64,000 nt of DNA, taken from Actinoplanes teichomyceticus ATCC 31121. Its GTDB lineage: Bacteria > Actinomycetota > Actinomycetes > Mycobacteriales > Micromonosporaceae. The notes below the pieces were generated by a model, which was given only the letters and a program-made list of their open reading frames with translations, ran no database searches and was not told where the DNA came from. Below are positions 1 through 9,233 of this stretch, one piece after another. The DNA lies in the NCBI RefSeq assembly GCF_003711105.1, contig NZ_CP023865.1, positions 6,741,001-6,805,000 of the forward strand, read 5' to 3'. Position 1 is the first letter of the stretch, and every line of letters begins with the position of its first letter. The translations under genes and the position numbers were made by a program.

Positions 1-345
1 GCCGAGGGGCACGGGCTGCGGCGCGACACCATGCCGTGGTTCTGGGACCAGTACGCCCCGGACGTCCCGGCCCGGGCCGAGATCACCGCGTCCCCGCTGC
101 GGGCGACCACGGAACAGCTCGCCGGGCTGCCACCGGCGCTGGTCATCGTCGCGGAGGCGGACGTGCTGCGCGACGAGGGCGAGGCGTACGCGGCCCGGCT
201 GCGCGCCGCCGGCGTCCCGGTCACCGCGGTGCGCTACCAGGGCGCCGTCCACGACTTCGTGACGCTGGACGCGCTGCGCGACACGTACGCGGCACGGGCC
301 GCCACCGCGCAGGCCGCCGCCTTCCTGCGCGACGCCCTGCGCTGA
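1..345 (+). CDS. alpha/beta hydrolase (esterase, HSL-like), C-terminal part
   Basis: The reading frame is open from the window edge, so this is the last ~114 residues of a longer enzyme; the Met at base 31 is internal. It resembles the end of alpha/beta-hydrolase fold-3 esterases/lipases. The segment VIVAEADVLRDEGEAYA carries the catalytic-acid Asp followed by the usual DEGE(A)YA helix, and AVHDF carries the catalytic His. The nucleophile Ser and oxyanion HGGG would lie upstream, outside the window. The stop codon sits inside a perfect hairpin shared with the convergent chemoreceptor gene. The family call is firm; the substrate cannot be inferred. Confidence 0.85.
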   Translation, partial: AEGHGLRRDTMPWFWDQYAPDVPARAEITASPLRATTEQLAGLPPALVIVAEADVLRDEGEAYAARLRAAGVPVTAVRYQGAVHDFVTLDALRDTYAARAATAQAAAFLRDALR

Positions 346-377
346 GCCGCGGGGGCCTGAGGCCCCCGCGGCTCAGC
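341..377. terminator. bidirectional hairpin terminator between convergent genes
   Basis: A perfect 17-bp inverted repeat (341-357 and 361-377) with a 3-nt loop TGA. The stop codon of the hydrolase (343-345) and the stop of the convergent chemoreceptor (373-375) both lie inside the stem. No T-run follows, as is usual for actinobacterial terminators. Confidence 0.85.
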
Positions 378-1290
378 TGTCGGCGAGCTTCGCTATCTCA
401 CCGCGCAGCGTCTCGGCCATCTGGGAGAGCCCGGCCTCGCCGGCCGTCCCGCCGTTGGCGGCCGCGGCGACGCCGGCCACCTGCTGCTCCATCTCGGCGA
501 TCACGTTGGCGATGGTGTGGATCACCTCGGCGGCGTTGTGCGCCGAGCCCTGCGCCGTGGCCACCTGCGAGGCGATGTCGTCGGAGGACCGGTTGACCTC
601 GTCGGCCAGCGCCTTCACCTCGCTGGCCACCACGGCGAAGCCGCGACCGGCATCCGCGGCCCGGGCCGCCTCGATGGTGGCGTTGAGGGCGAGCAGGCGG
701 GTCTGCGCGGCGATGTGCTTGATCAGCACCACCGCCTTGTGGATCTCCGCGGACGAGGCTTCCAGGCTCTGGACGGTCCGGACCGCCCCCTCCACCCGGT
801 CGACCGCCTGCCGCGCCGACGTCGAGAGGGTGTCCGAGGACGCGCCCAGCTCGGTCGAGGCGGCGGCCACCTGTTCGGCCACCTCCTGCACCCGGTCGGC
901 GAGCTCCAGGCGCTTGCGGGTGCCGCGCGCGACCGCGGCCGCGGTCTCGCTCATGTGCTCCCGGGCGGCGTTGATGCTGTCGGCGGCCTCGCCGTAGGCG
1001 CCGGGCAGGCCGCGCGACAGGAACCGCCGGTAGTACTCGCCGTGGCTGGCGGCGGTCAGCGAGGCGACCGCCTCCCGGATGAAGGCGTCGTTGACGTCGA
1101 TGACATCGTTGAACGCGTCCCGCAGGCGCTGCACCGGCTCCGGCCCGCGCAGCGCCGGCACCCGCGCCTCCAGGTCGCCCTGCTGCAGCCGGAGCAGCAC
1201 CGACAGCACCTCCTCGACGGCCTGCCGGTACTCCTGCAGTTCGGTGTCCGTGCCGGCGGCGGCCGGGCGGCGCTCGGCGAGCCGCTTCAT
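373..1290 (-). CDS. soluble methyl-accepting chemotaxis signalling protein (Aer-like partner)
   Basis: About 305 aa without any transmembrane segment. The C-terminal half is an MCP signalling domain: the hairpin-tip region reads [19 protein letters not shown], followed by [15 protein letters not shown], the CheA/CheW-contact signature. The N-terminal part is helical and HAMP-like. I chose the ATG at 1290 because it overlaps the stop of the upstream PAS gene (ATGA), indicating translational coupling; an earlier in-frame start at 1326 would lie deep in that gene. Together the two proteins look like an Aer-type energy sensor split into sensor and signaller. Likely cytoplasmic, signalling to CheA. 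Family certain; pairing inferred from overlap and motif content. Confidence 0.88.
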   Translation of the reverse strand: MKRLAERRPAAAGTDTELQEYRQAVEEVLSVLLRLQQGDLEARVPALRGPEPVQRLRDAFNDVIDVNDAFIREAVASLTAASHGEYYRRFLSRGLPGAYGEAADSINAAREHMSETAAAVARGTRKRLELADRVQEVAEQVAAASTELGASSDTLSTSARQAVDRVEGAVRTVQSLEASSAEIHKAVVLIKHIAAQTRLLALNATIEAARAADAGRGFAVVASEVKALADEVNRSSDDIASQVATAQGSAHNAAEVIHTIANVIAEMEQQVAGVAAAANGGTAGEAGLSQMAETLRGEIAKLADS

Positions 1291-1838
1291 CGGACCGTTC
1301 CCGCGGGCGCGCCGGCGAGCTCCCACACGAACTCGTCGTAGTCCTGGCCGCGCTGCGCCAGGTACGCGTCGAGCATCCCGGTGGACGCCTCGATGGCGTC
1401 GGCCGGACGGGTGTGCCGCCGCTCCGTCGCGCTCAGGTCGGCGTAGAGCTGTTCGATCCGCTGCACCGCCGGGCGGCCGGGCGCGCGCCGGTTCGAGTGG
1501 TAGCCGGTCACCGCGCCACCGCGGTCGAAGGTCGGCGTCACGTGCGCCAGCACCCAGTAGTGGCTGCCGTCACCGGCGAGGTTCACCACGTACGCGAAGA
1601 TCTCCCGGCCCGCGGCCAGCCGGTCCCACAGCAGCCGGAAGACGCAGCGCGGCATGTCCGGGTGCCGGATCACGTTGTGCGGCTGGCCGACGATGTCCTC
1701 CTCCCGGTAGGCCGAGACCTCGAGGAACAGCGCGTTGACGTACCGGATGATCCCTTTCCGGTCGGTCTTCGACACGATCAGGCGGCCCTCGTCGAACGTG
1801 CGCTCGACCCCTGTGGCCCGTACCGGTCCCCGTCTCAT
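1287..1838 (-). CDS. Aer-type PAS domain sensor protein
   Basis: 183 aa with one PAS domain of the aerotaxis-receptor class: [21 protein letters not shown] near residues 42-62, then a [14 protein letters not shown] strand typical of FAD-binding Aer PAS domains. A short helical tail follows (residues ~125-183). No membrane segment and no signalling domain in the same chain; its stop codon overlaps the ATG of the MCP gene. The ATG at 1838 follows a purine-rich GGACGGAG. Role inferred: redox or oxygen sensing passed to the neighbouring soluble MCP. FAD binding is expected from the motif but not demonstrated. Confidence 0.85.
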   Translation of the reverse strand: MRRGPVRATGVERTFDEGRLIVSKTDRKGIIRYVNALFLEVSAYREEDIVGQPHNVIRHPDMPRCVFRLLWDRLAAGREIFAYVVNLAGDGSHYWVLAHVTPTFDRGGAVTGYHSNRRAPGRPAVQRIEQLYADLSATERRHTRPADAIEASTGMLDAYLAQRGQDYDEFVWELAGAPAGTVR

Positions 1839-2010
1839 CCGTCTCCGTCCGTAGCGACCCGTTGCCGGATGAATCGGCTCGGCGCCGGCTCAGGTGAGGC
1901 ATACGACGCCCGGGGCGGCGGAATGGCTCAACCGCGGGCCGGGCCGGTCGATCGGTCTGACGTACCGACGGTCAGCGCCGGCCGGCCGGCGCAGCTTCGA
2001 AAGGCCCGCC

Positions 2011-2532
2011 ATGCCGCACCCGCCCATCGCGCTCGACGACCAGGCACGGTTGGCGACGATCGCCACGTTCGACCTGTTCCGGCCGGAACTGCGCCGACGG
2101 CTCGACGAGATCTGCAGGGACACCGCGGGCACGCTCGGCTGGCCCGTGGGCGCCGTCACCATCGTCCTCGACTACGCCCAGTACCTCGCCGGGCTGCACG
2201 ACGAGCGCCGCCCGGACGAGCCGGACCGCGCCGTGCACGTGGACTGGTCGTTCTGCGCGAGCACGGTGCGCGGCGCGGACGCCTACACCGTGGCCGACGC
2301 CGCACGGTCGGCGGACGACCAGCACCGGTCGATCTTCGCCGACACCGGGATCCGCAGCTACGCCGGCGTGCCGCTGGTCGCCGCGGACGGCGCGGTCATC
2401 GGCGCGCACTGCGTCAGCGACGTGCAGCCCCGCGACATCGGCGGCGCCGAGCTGCGGGCCCTGCGGGAGGCGGCGGACCGGGTGCTCGCCGTGCTGGAGG
2501 AGTTCCGCGTCGGCGGCCGATCGGGCCGGTGA
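2011..2532 (+). CDS. GAF domain protein
   Basis: 173 aa, essentially a single GAF domain. Typical elements are the D-SFC core (VDWSFCASTV, ~residue 80) and the closing YAGVPLVAADGAVIGAHCVSD segment. Such stand-alone GAF proteins in actinobacteria bind small molecules or form sensory partners; the ligand cannot be read from sequence. The ATG at 2011 has a GAAAGG 7 nt upstream; the longer open frame back to 1894 lacks GAF-like or conserved sequence. It is divergent from the PAS gene (172-bp shared promoter region) and convergent with the slipin gene, leaving only 6 bp between stops. Confidence 0.8.
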   Translation: MPHPPIALDDQARLATIATFDLFRPELRRRLDEICRDTAGTLGWPVGAVTIVLDYAQYLAGLHDERRPDEPDRAVHVDWSFCASTVRGADAYTVADAARSADDQHRSIFADTGIRSYAGVPLVAADGAVIGAHCVSDVQPRDIGGAELRALREAADRVLAVLEEFRVGGRSGR

Positions 2533-2538
2533 CCGGTC

Positions 2539-3459
2539 CTACGGCGACCTGGTCGTCGTGGCGGATCCGTTGCCGGCGGCCGGTTCGGCGCCGCCGGGTG
2601 TGCGCGCCGGCGGCGGCACCGCCGGGACCGGTGGTGCGACGTCCGGTGCCCGCGGGGCCGGCGGGTGCTGCAGGAACGGGGCGATCAGGTCGATCGGTAA
2701 CGGGAAGACCACCGTCGTCCGCTGGTCACCGCCCAGCTCCAGCAGGGTCTGCAGGTAGCGCAGCTGCAGCGCGGACGGGCTGCCGGCCAGGATGTGCGCG
2801 GCGTCGGCCAACGCCTGCGCGGCCTCGTGCTCCCCGGCGGCGTTGATGATCTTGGCGCGGCGCTCCCGCTCGGCCTCCGCCTGCCGGGCCATGGCGCGCT
2901 GCATGGCCTCCGGGATCTCGACGTCCTTGATCTCGACAGTGGTGACCTTGACGCCCCAGGGCCCGGTCTGCTCGTCGATGATCGCCCGGAGGTTCTCGTT
3001 GAGCTCTTCCCGCTCCGCCAGCAGGGTGTCCAGGTCGGCGTGGCCGAGCACGCTGCGCAGCGTGGTCTGCGCGATCTGCGAGGTGGCGACCGGATACGCC
3101 TCCACCTCCACGATGGCCCGGACCGGGTCGACGACGCGGAAGTAGGCGACCGCGTTGACCCGGGCCGGCACGTTGTCACGGGTGATGATCTCCTGCGGCG
3201 GGATGGTCAGGGTGATGGTGCGCAGCGGCACCCGTTCCATCCGGTCCAGCAACGGCAGCAGCAGCACCGGGCCCGGGCCGCGGGCGCCGCGCAGGCGGCC
3301 GAGGCGGAAGACGACCGCGCGTTCGTACTCCCGCAGCACCCGCAGGGAGCCGGCGGCGACCAGGGCCGCCGCGACGATCAGGGCGGAGCCGATCCCCAGG
3401 CCGATCACGGCCGGTCCTGCGCGCCGCGGTTCCGCGCTGCCGGCGCCGGCCCGGCCCAC
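2539..3459 (-). CDS. SPFH/band-7 (slipin/stomatin-like) membrane protein
   Basis: 306 aa. One N-terminal membrane segment (~residues 18-38, [20 protein letters not shown]) is followed by the SPFH/band-7 domain: [13 protein letters not shown], the [17 protein letters not shown] strand pair and the Ala/Glu-rich coiled helix ([19 protein letters not shown]). The Pro/Ala/Gly-rich tail (~260-306) is low complexity. Slipins oligomerise on membranes and usually pair with NfeD or proteases; no NfeD is visible here. The start lies 7 nt after the stop of the CxxC membrane gene, so it probably belongs to the nitric oxide reductase transcript. A GTG at 3408 is an alternative start just before the membrane helix. 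Confidence 0.88.
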   Translation of the reverse strand: MGRAGAGSAEPRRAGPAVIGLGIGSALIVAAALVAAGSLRVLREYERAVVFRLGRLRGARGPGPVLLLPLLDRMERVPLRTITLTIPPQEIITRDNVPARVNAVAYFRVVDPVRAIVEVEAYPVATSQIAQTTLRSVLGHADLDTLLAEREELNENLRAIIDEQTGPWGVKVTTVEIKDVEIPEAMQRAMARQAEAERERRAKIINAAGEHEAAQALADAAHILAGSPSALQLRYLQTLLELGGDQRTTVVFPLPIDLIAPFLQHPPAPRAPDVAPPVPAVPPPARTPGGAEPAAGNGSATTTRSP

Positions 3460-3466
3460 CGGCCGG

Positions 3467-4150
3467 TCACGGCCGGTCCTTCCGGTCGCGTGCCCGCGCG
3501 GCCCGCACCGAGCGGTAGCCGCTGCCGGAGCGGTGCCGGTCGAAGCCCCACGCCCGGCCGGGACGCTGACGCGTCGGCGCCGCCGGATCCGGGCCGTGCG
3601 GCGCGGTCGTCCGCCGGTCGTGACGCACCGTGGCGACCTCCGGAAACCCCGACGGGGTACGCCGCAGATCGCCCGCCCAGCGCCACAGCAGCCAGCCGGC
3701 CAGCGCGGCGGCCGGGCCGAGCACCGCCAGGTCGCCGGGCCGGTGGTAGGCGGCGGTGGCGGTCAGCGGGAAGGCCGCCGCGACCGCGCTCAGGGTGACC
3801 GACACGCCGCGATGGAACCGGCCGGCCTCGGAGTGCGGCCACGGGTCGATCGGCCGTACCACCTCCCGGCCGGCGTGCGAGGTGGTGCAGTCGGCCTTGA
3901 CCGGGCAGGCGTTGCAGACGCCGGGCCGGCCCCGGTAGCGGATCAGCCGGTGCCGCCGGTCCACCTCGGCCGGCCACAGTGGCTCGTCGCGCGGGCACAT
4001 CCACAGGTCGTGCCGGGGGTGGTAGGTGAAGCCGGCGGTGCGGTACCGCTCGGACCGGGCCGCGGTGTGCCGGGCCAGCCGCTCCAGGGCGCCGGCCGCG
4101 GCCAGGATCAGCCCGGCGTAACCGGCGACGAGCCAGACCTGCGCGTGCAC
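3467..4150 (-). CDS. membrane protein with CxxC-type cysteine cluster, downstream of qNOR
   Basis: 227 aa from a GTG at 4150, eight bases after the qNOR stop. An N-terminal helix ([21 protein letters not shown]) precedes a soluble cysteine motif: one Cys in [12 protein letters not shown] and a trio in [11 protein letters not shown], reminiscent of the cysteine cluster in some DDE transposase C-termini and of metal-binding ribbons. Two further hydrophobic segments follow (~residues 125-170), then a basic tail. The same reading frame continues upstream through the qNOR gene, but that part is a shadow. Function unknown; position suggests a role with NO reductase, perhaps in metal or redox handling. 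I did not recognise a named family with confidence. Confidence 0.65.
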   Translation of the reverse strand: MHAQVWLVAGYAGLILAAAGALERLARHTAARSERYRTAGFTYHPRHDLWMCPRDEPLWPAEVDRRHRLIRYRGRPGVCNACPVKADCTTSHAGREVVRPIDPWPHSEAGRFHRGVSVTLSAVAAAFPLTATAAYHRPGDLAVLGPAAALAGWLLWRWAGDLRRTPSGFPEVATVRHDRRTTAPHGPDPAAPTRQRPGRAWGFDRHRSGSGYRSVRAARARDRKDRP

Positions 4151-4158
4151 GGCCGGGC

Positions 4159-6537
4159 TCAGCTCTGCTCGCCGCTGGTCGCGGCCGCCGCGGACGCCTC
4201 CCGCTGGCGGCCGTCCGAGGCCGGCACGGTGATGTCGGTGAACAGCATGTCGTCCGGCTCCTCCAGGGTGGCGCGCAGTCCGCGCCGCAGGCTGTGCCGC
4301 ACCCCCAGCCAGCAGATCCAGAGGAAGGGCAGCGCGCCGCCGGCGATGAACACGATGTCGCCGGGCATCCGCAGCCACTCGACGAAGCTGTTGGTGGGGT
4401 TGGTGACGTACTCCAGGGTCCGGGCCGCGTGGTAGCCGGCGTCGACGGACTTGTACAGCTGCAGCACGCCCAGCGGCAGCAGGGTGGCGAAACACATCCA
4501 CAGCAGCCCGATGTTCGCCGACCAGAACGAGATCGTCGCCAGGCGCTCCGGCCAGTACCGCTCCGGGATCAGGTAGCGCAGGCAGAACAGGGCCAGGCCG
4601 ATGGCCAGCATGCCGTAGACACCCATCATCGCGGCGTGGCCGTGGTTGGCGGTCAGCGCCGTGCCGATCTCGTAGTAGGACACGATCGGCAGGTTGATCA
4701 GGAACCCGAAGATGCCGGCGCCGACGAAGTTCCAGAAGCCGACGGCGACCAGGAACATCACCGCCCACCGGTGCGGGAACGGCGTGGCCGTCCGGGCCTC
4801 CTGCCGCGAGCCGAGTTGCAGGAAGCTCCACGCCTCGACGGTCAGGAAGGTCAGCGGGATGACCTCGGCGGCGGAGAAGAACGCGCCCAGCGCCATGTGT
4901 TCGGCCGGCTCGCCGGAGAAGTACAGGTGGTGCATCGTGCCGATCACACCGCCGGCGGAGTACAGCACCACGTCGAGGTAGATGACGGTCATCGCGACGC
5001 GCTCGCGGATCACGCCGAGCATCACGAAGATGTACGCCACCATCACCGTGGTGAACAGCTCGAGGAAGTCCTCCACCCACAGGTGGACCACCCAGAAGCG
5101 CCAGAAGTCGGCGTGGGTGAAGTTGTCGCCGCTGTCGACCAGCAGGCCGACCGCGTAGAACGCCGGGATCGCGCACGCGGCCAGGAAGAACAGCCACGGC
5201 ATGTTGCCCATGTGGTCGCGGGCCAGCCGTACCCGTACGCCGCGGAACAGGATCGCCGCCCAGACGAACAGCCCCAGCGTCAGCAGCACCTGCCACACCT
5301 TGGCCAGGTCCAGGTACTCGAAGCCCTGGCTGGCGAAGAACGAGCCGGGCTCGGAGAACACGCCGTGGATGCTCATCGCCTCACCGGCGAGGCTGCCGAA
5401 CACGACCACGGCCACCGCGCCCAGCAGCACGTAGGCCAGCACGTTCTGCCGTTTCGGCTCCCGCCCGGCGATGATCGGGGCCAGGAAGATCCCGGCGGCC
5501 AGGAACGCCGCCGACACCCAGAACAGCGCCAGCTGCAGGTGCCAGGTGCGCACCAGGTTGTACGGCAACAGCCGGGCCAGGTCGATGCCGAAGAAGCTGG
5601 TGACGTCCGCCCGGTAGTGCTCGCTGGCCGCGCCCAGCAGCGTCTGCGCCAGGAACAGGACGCCGGTCACCAGGAAGAACCAGGCGGTGGCCCGCTGCGC
5701 CGGGGTCAGGGTGACCGCGTCCGGCCGGCGGAACGAGATGGTGTCGGCCTGCCGGCCCCGCCAGCCGAGCCGGTCCCCCCAGCGCCCGAAGACCGCGAAC
5801 AGCGCGCCGATCCCGGCCAGCAACGCCACCAGCGACAGCACGCTCCACACCACCACGTTCGCCGTCGGCTGGTTGCCGACCAGCGGCTCCGGCGGCCAGT
5901 TGTTGGTGTACGAGTAGTTCTTGCCCGGCCGCTGCGCCGACGCCGCCCAGGCGCTCCACGAGAAGAACGCGGTCAGCTGCCGGGTCTCGGTCGGATCGGT
6001 GATCGCCTTCGGGCGCAGGCCGCGCCTGGTGTCGTTCGCGCCGAAGAACGCGGTGTTGTGGGCGACGTTCTCCTCGAACGCCACGGCCTGCTCACCGGTG
6101 AACGTGAGCGTCCCGGTCGCCGGGTCGTACCGGTTGGCCTGGAAGTCCCGGACGACCTGCCGGGCCACCGCGTCGGAGCCGCCGCCGAGCTGGCGGGTCA
6201 CCGACTCCGCCGCCCGGTGCAGGTAGTCGTCGGTGAAGTCGGGGCCCAGGTAGGCGCCGTGCCCGAAGACCGACCCGTACTCCATCAGCCCGTTGTGCAG
6301 GAACACCTGCTGGCCGCGACTGACGTCCGGACCGGTGTAGAGCACCCGGCCGTCGGTGGCGACCACCCGGTCCGGGATCGGCGGCTCCGCGGTGTAGGTG
6401 CGGTAGGCGAGCAGCCCCATCACCGCGAAACCGCACAGCAGCACCAGGGCGACGGCCTGGATCCACCCCTTGCCGACCAGCAACGGACGCCGCGCCGGGC
6501 TCTCCGACCGGTCTGTCGCAGCCACCGGACACCCCAT
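4159..6537 (-). CDS. norZ: quinol-dependent nitric oxide reductase (qNOR, single subunit)
   Basis: 792 aa. It reduces 2 NO to N2O with electrons from quinol in the cytoplasmic membrane. One N-terminal membrane helix and a ~200-residue extracytoplasmic cytochrome-c-like domain without a CxxCH haem motif mark the quinol type; then ~12 helices of the haem-copper oxidase fold. Visible metal ligands: WHLQLALFWV, VVHLWVEDFLELF (His plus the Glu of the NOR-type FeB site), GTMHHLYFSG, and NHGHAAMMGVYG. I chose the ATG at 6537 because it directly precedes the conserved start of the family; the frame extends to 6687 without homologous sequence. Likely a detoxifying enzyme, as no norC, norQ or norD is nearby. 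Confidence 0.93.
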   Translation of the reverse strand: MGCPVAATDRSESPARRPLLVGKGWIQAVALVLLCGFAVMGLLAYRTYTAEPPIPDRVVATDGRVLYTGPDVSRGQQVFLHNGLMEYGSVFGHGAYLGPDFTDDYLHRAAESVTRQLGGGSDAVARQVVRDFQANRYDPATGTLTFTGEQAVAFEENVAHNTAFFGANDTRRGLRPKAITDPTETRQLTAFFSWSAWAASAQRPGKNYSYTNNWPPEPLVGNQPTANVVVWSVLSLVALLAGIGALFAVFGRWGDRLGWRGRQADTISFRRPDAVTLTPAQRATAWFFLVTGVLFLAQTLLGAASEHYRADVTSFFGIDLARLLPYNLVRTWHLQLALFWVSAAFLAAGIFLAPIIAGREPKRQNVLAYVLLGAVAVVVFGSLAGEAMSIHGVFSEPGSFFASQGFEYLDLAKVWQVLLTLGLFVWAAILFRGVRVRLARDHMGNMPWLFFLAACAIPAFYAVGLLVDSGDNFTHADFWRFWVVHLWVEDFLELFTTVMVAYIFVMLGVIRERVAMTVIYLDVVLYSAGGVIGTMHHLYFSGEPAEHMALGAFFSAAEVIPLTFLTVEAWSFLQLGSRQEARTATPFPHRWAVMFLVAVGFWNFVGAGIFGFLINLPIVSYYEIGTALTANHGHAAMMGVYGMLAIGLALFCLRYLIPERYWPERLATISFWSANIGLLWMCFATLLPLGVLQLYKSVDAGYHAARTLEYVTNPTNSFVEWLRMPGDIVFIAGGALPFLWICWLGVRHSLRRGLRATLEEPDDMLFTDITVPASDGRQREASAAAATSGEQS

Positions 6538-6751
6538 CTCGTGACGGAAAGTCAAGATTCGAACACGATGAGGTAATGACAACACAGACACCGAGCCAAG
6601 ATCCGGCGAAACCTGCTTCCGGCGACAACCGGCGCGGCTCCGGACGCTCCACCCGGCACGGGCCGGCCGGACCGGGCGAAGCGTCACGTTGTCTCATCCC
6701 GCCGCCGCGCCGACCGATCAAAGCCGACATGTCCGGCGGTGGGAGGCAGCG

Positions 6752-9079
6752 ATGAGCGGCGCGGCGACGACCCGGGACCGGCGGCGCCGGATCCGGCCAC
6801 TGAGCCGTGCGGTCACCGGCTCGCTGGCCATCGCCGTGGTCGCCGTCGTGGTGTTCGCCTGGAACGTGCCCACCCCGCGGGAGCCGCTGTTCCTGCTGTG
6901 GGTGGCCCCGTGCACCTCGGTGATCATTCCGTTCGTGGTGTCCCGGCAGGTCGCCCGGATGCCGGACCTGCCGCCCGCCACCCGCCGCTTCTGGCGCACC
7001 GTGGCGACCTGCCTGCTGATGGCCGGGGCCGGCGTGCTCGCGCACGGCTACGATTCGCTCAGCGCCGGAGCAGCCGGCCGGCACATGTCCATCGTCACGG
7101 TCTCGCTGTACGGCGCCACGATGGGCCTGCTGCTGTGGAGCCTGATCCGGCTGCCGATGGGCGCCTCCGGCCGCGGCGACGTGCTGCGCATCGCGCTGGA
7201 CGCCGGCACGGTGCTCATCGCCGGCGCCGCGTTCCTCTGGCACTACGAGGCCCGCCCGGCCCTGGAGACCGCCGGCTACCGGCCCGCCACCCTGCTCGCC
7301 ATGACCGTCACCCTGCTGCTGGAACTCGTCACGGTGTTCGCGCTGATCAAGGTGGCCCTGGCCGGACAGGCACACGTCGCCCGCGGGGCCCTGCGCCTGC
7401 TCGCGGCCGCCCTGCTGGTCGGGGCGCTGAGCAGCCTCCTGCAGGGGCTGGTGCAGAGTCGCCCGCACCTGGACATGGTCCAGCTCACGCTCCCCGCCAT
7501 CGTGGTCTGCGTGACGGCCGCCGCACAGTGGCAACGGACCGAGGTGACCCGCAGGACGCCGGGCGGGAAGGCCACCGGGCGCCCCTTCAGCCGGCTGGCC
7601 TACCTGGCCGTCGCCGCCATCGACGTACTTCTGCTGATCTCGACCTGGTCGGGCTCGGACACGGTGGCGACGGCGATCGCCGTGGTGGCGCTGACCGCGC
7701 TGGTGATGTGGCGGCAGATGACCGCCTTCCGGGAGAACACCGATCTGCTCGCCCGGCTCGACCACAGCGCCACCCACGACCCGCTCACCCAGCTGCCCAA
7801 CCGGGCGCTGTTCACCGCGCGGCTCACCACGGCCCTGGCCGGCCACCCCGCCGGCCGGGGCATCGGGGTGGCCCTCATCGACCTGGACGACTTCAAAGTC
7901 GTCAACGACACGCTGGGGCACCGGGCCGGCGACGTGTTGCTGGTCGCCGTCGCGCAGCGGCTGCTCGCCTGCGTCCGGCCGGGCGACACGGCGGCCCGGC
8001 TCGGTGGGGACGAATTCGTCGTCCTGCTCGAGGACGTCACCCCGGACGAGGCGGACCAGGTGACCCGCCGGATGCTCGACGTGCTCACCGAGCCGGTCGT
8101 CGCGGAGGGGCACCACCTGCTGGTCCGGGCCAGCATCGGCCTCGCCGACGGCCACGCCGGCGACGAGGCCGGCGAGTTGCTGCGCCGCGCCGACATCGCG
8201 ATGTACGCCGGCAAGCACGGTGGCGGCAGCCGGGTGCAGCGTTACCGGCCCGGCATGAGCGGCACGGTGGCGGGCTCCGCGGCACTGGGCGCCGAGCTGC
8301 AGCAGGCCATCGCCGGGCAGCAGATGTTCCTGGAGTACCAGCCGATCGTGTCGCTCGCCGACGGCCGGACGGCCGGCGTGGAGGCGTTGATCCGGTGGTC
8401 GCACCCGGCCCGCGGGACCGTCTCGCCCGCCGAGTTCATCCCGGTGGCCGAGCGCACCGGCCTGATCGTCGCGCTCGGCGGCTGGGCCCTGCACGAGGCG
8501 TGCCGCCAGTTCGCCGCCTGGTGGCAGGAGCACGGCGCCGCCGCGCCCGCCGAGCTCAACGTCAACGTCTCGCCCCGCCAGCTCTCCGACGCCGGCTTCG
8601 TCGACCAGGTGGCCGCCGCTCTGGCCGACACCGGGGTGCCGGCGCACCGGCTGACCCTGGAGATCACCGAGAGCGCCGCGGTGGACGTGGCCGAGGCCGC
8701 GGCCCAGCTGCGGGCGCTGCGCGGGCTCGGCGTGCGCATCGCCCTCGACGACTTCGGGACCGGGCAGTCGTCGCTGACCCTGCTCCACGAGCTCCCGGTC
8801 GACCAGCTCAAGCTCGACCGGTCCTTCCTGCGCCCGGGCGGGGCCGGCGCGGAGGTCTCGATGCCGGCGGCCGTGCTGGCCCTGGCCCACGCCGCCCACC
8901 TGGAGATCGTCGCCGAAGGGGTGGAGACCGCGGAACAGGCGGCGGCCCTGGCCCGATGCGGTTACCGGTGGGCGCAGGGCTTCCACTTCGCCCGGCCGGC
9001 GCCGGCGGACGAGTTCGGCCGGCGCCTGGCGCGCCCGGCCCCCGGTGAGCCGGCGGTCACCGCCCGCGTTCCCCGGTAG
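6752..9079 (+). CDS. GGDEF-EAL bifunctional cyclic-di-GMP enzyme, membrane-bound
   Basis: 775 aa. An N-terminal block of about eight hydrophobic helices (~residues 20-320) forms an integral membrane sensor. A GGDEF domain follows (RLGGDEFVVLLEDV, with upstream DPLTQLPNR), and then an EAL domain with VEALIRW, the ITES strand, DDFGTGQSSL and IVAEGVET, i.e. the metal and catalytic residues of both domains are present. It may make or degrade c-di-GMP; the direction cannot be decided from sequence. The ATG at 6752 has GGGAGG 5-10 nt upstream, better than the upstream in-frame ATG at 6689. Divergent from qNOR. Confidence 0.93.
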   Translation: MSGAATTRDRRRRIRPLSRAVTGSLAIAVVAVVVFAWNVPTPREPLFLLWVAPCTSVIIPFVVSRQVARMPDLPPATRRFWRTVATCLLMAGAGVLAHGYDSLSAGAAGRHMSIVTVSLYGATMGLLLWSLIRLPMGASGRGDVLRIALDAGTVLIAGAAFLWHYEARPALETAGYRPATLLAMTVTLLLELVTVFALIKVALAGQAHVARGALRLLAAALLVGALSSLLQGLVQSRPHLDMVQLTLPAIVVCVTAAAQWQRTEVTRRTPGGKATGRPFSRLAYLAVAAIDVLLLISTWSGSDTVATAIAVVALTALVMWRQMTAFRENTDLLARLDHSATHDPLTQLPNRALFTARLTTALAGHPAGRGIGVALIDLDDFKVVNDTLGHRAGDVLLVAVAQRLLACVRPGDTAARLGGDEFVVLLEDVTPDEADQVTRRMLDVLTEPVVAEGHHLLVRASIGLADGHAGDEAGELLRRADIAMYAGKHGGGSRVQRYRPGMSGTVAGSAALGAELQQAIAGQQMFLEYQPIVSLADGRTAGVEALIRWSHPARGTVSPAEFIPVAERTGLIVALGGWALHEACRQFAAWWQEHGAAAPAELNVNVSPRQLSDAGFVDQVAAALADTGVPAHRLTLEITESAAVDVAEAAAQLRALRGLGVRIALDDFGTGQSSLTLLHELPVDQLKLDRSFLRPGGAGAEVSMPAAVLALAHAAHLEIVAEGVETAEQAAALARCGYRWAQGFHFARPAPADEFGRRLARPAPGEPAVTARVPR

Positions 9080-9208
9080 CCGCGGCGGCCACCGGCCGCC
9101 GGGTGTGGTGATCGCTCCTGGGACGTGGAGCGCGCCTTGACGTGGTCGTGGCCGACGGCGGCGTCGGACATGACCGCCCCGCCGTAGGAGTGACCGGCGG
9201 CAGAAGCA

Positions 9209-9231
9209 CCTCCGCACCCGGGCCGCGGAGG
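9209..9231. terminator. hairpin terminator between convergent genes
   Basis: CCTCCGC (9209-9215) and GCGGAGG (9225-9231) form a 7-bp stem with a 9-nt loop, between the stop of the GGDEF-EAL gene and the stop of the convergent HTH/NB-ARC gene. Probably used in both directions. Confidence 0.55.
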
Positions 9232-9233
9232 CT

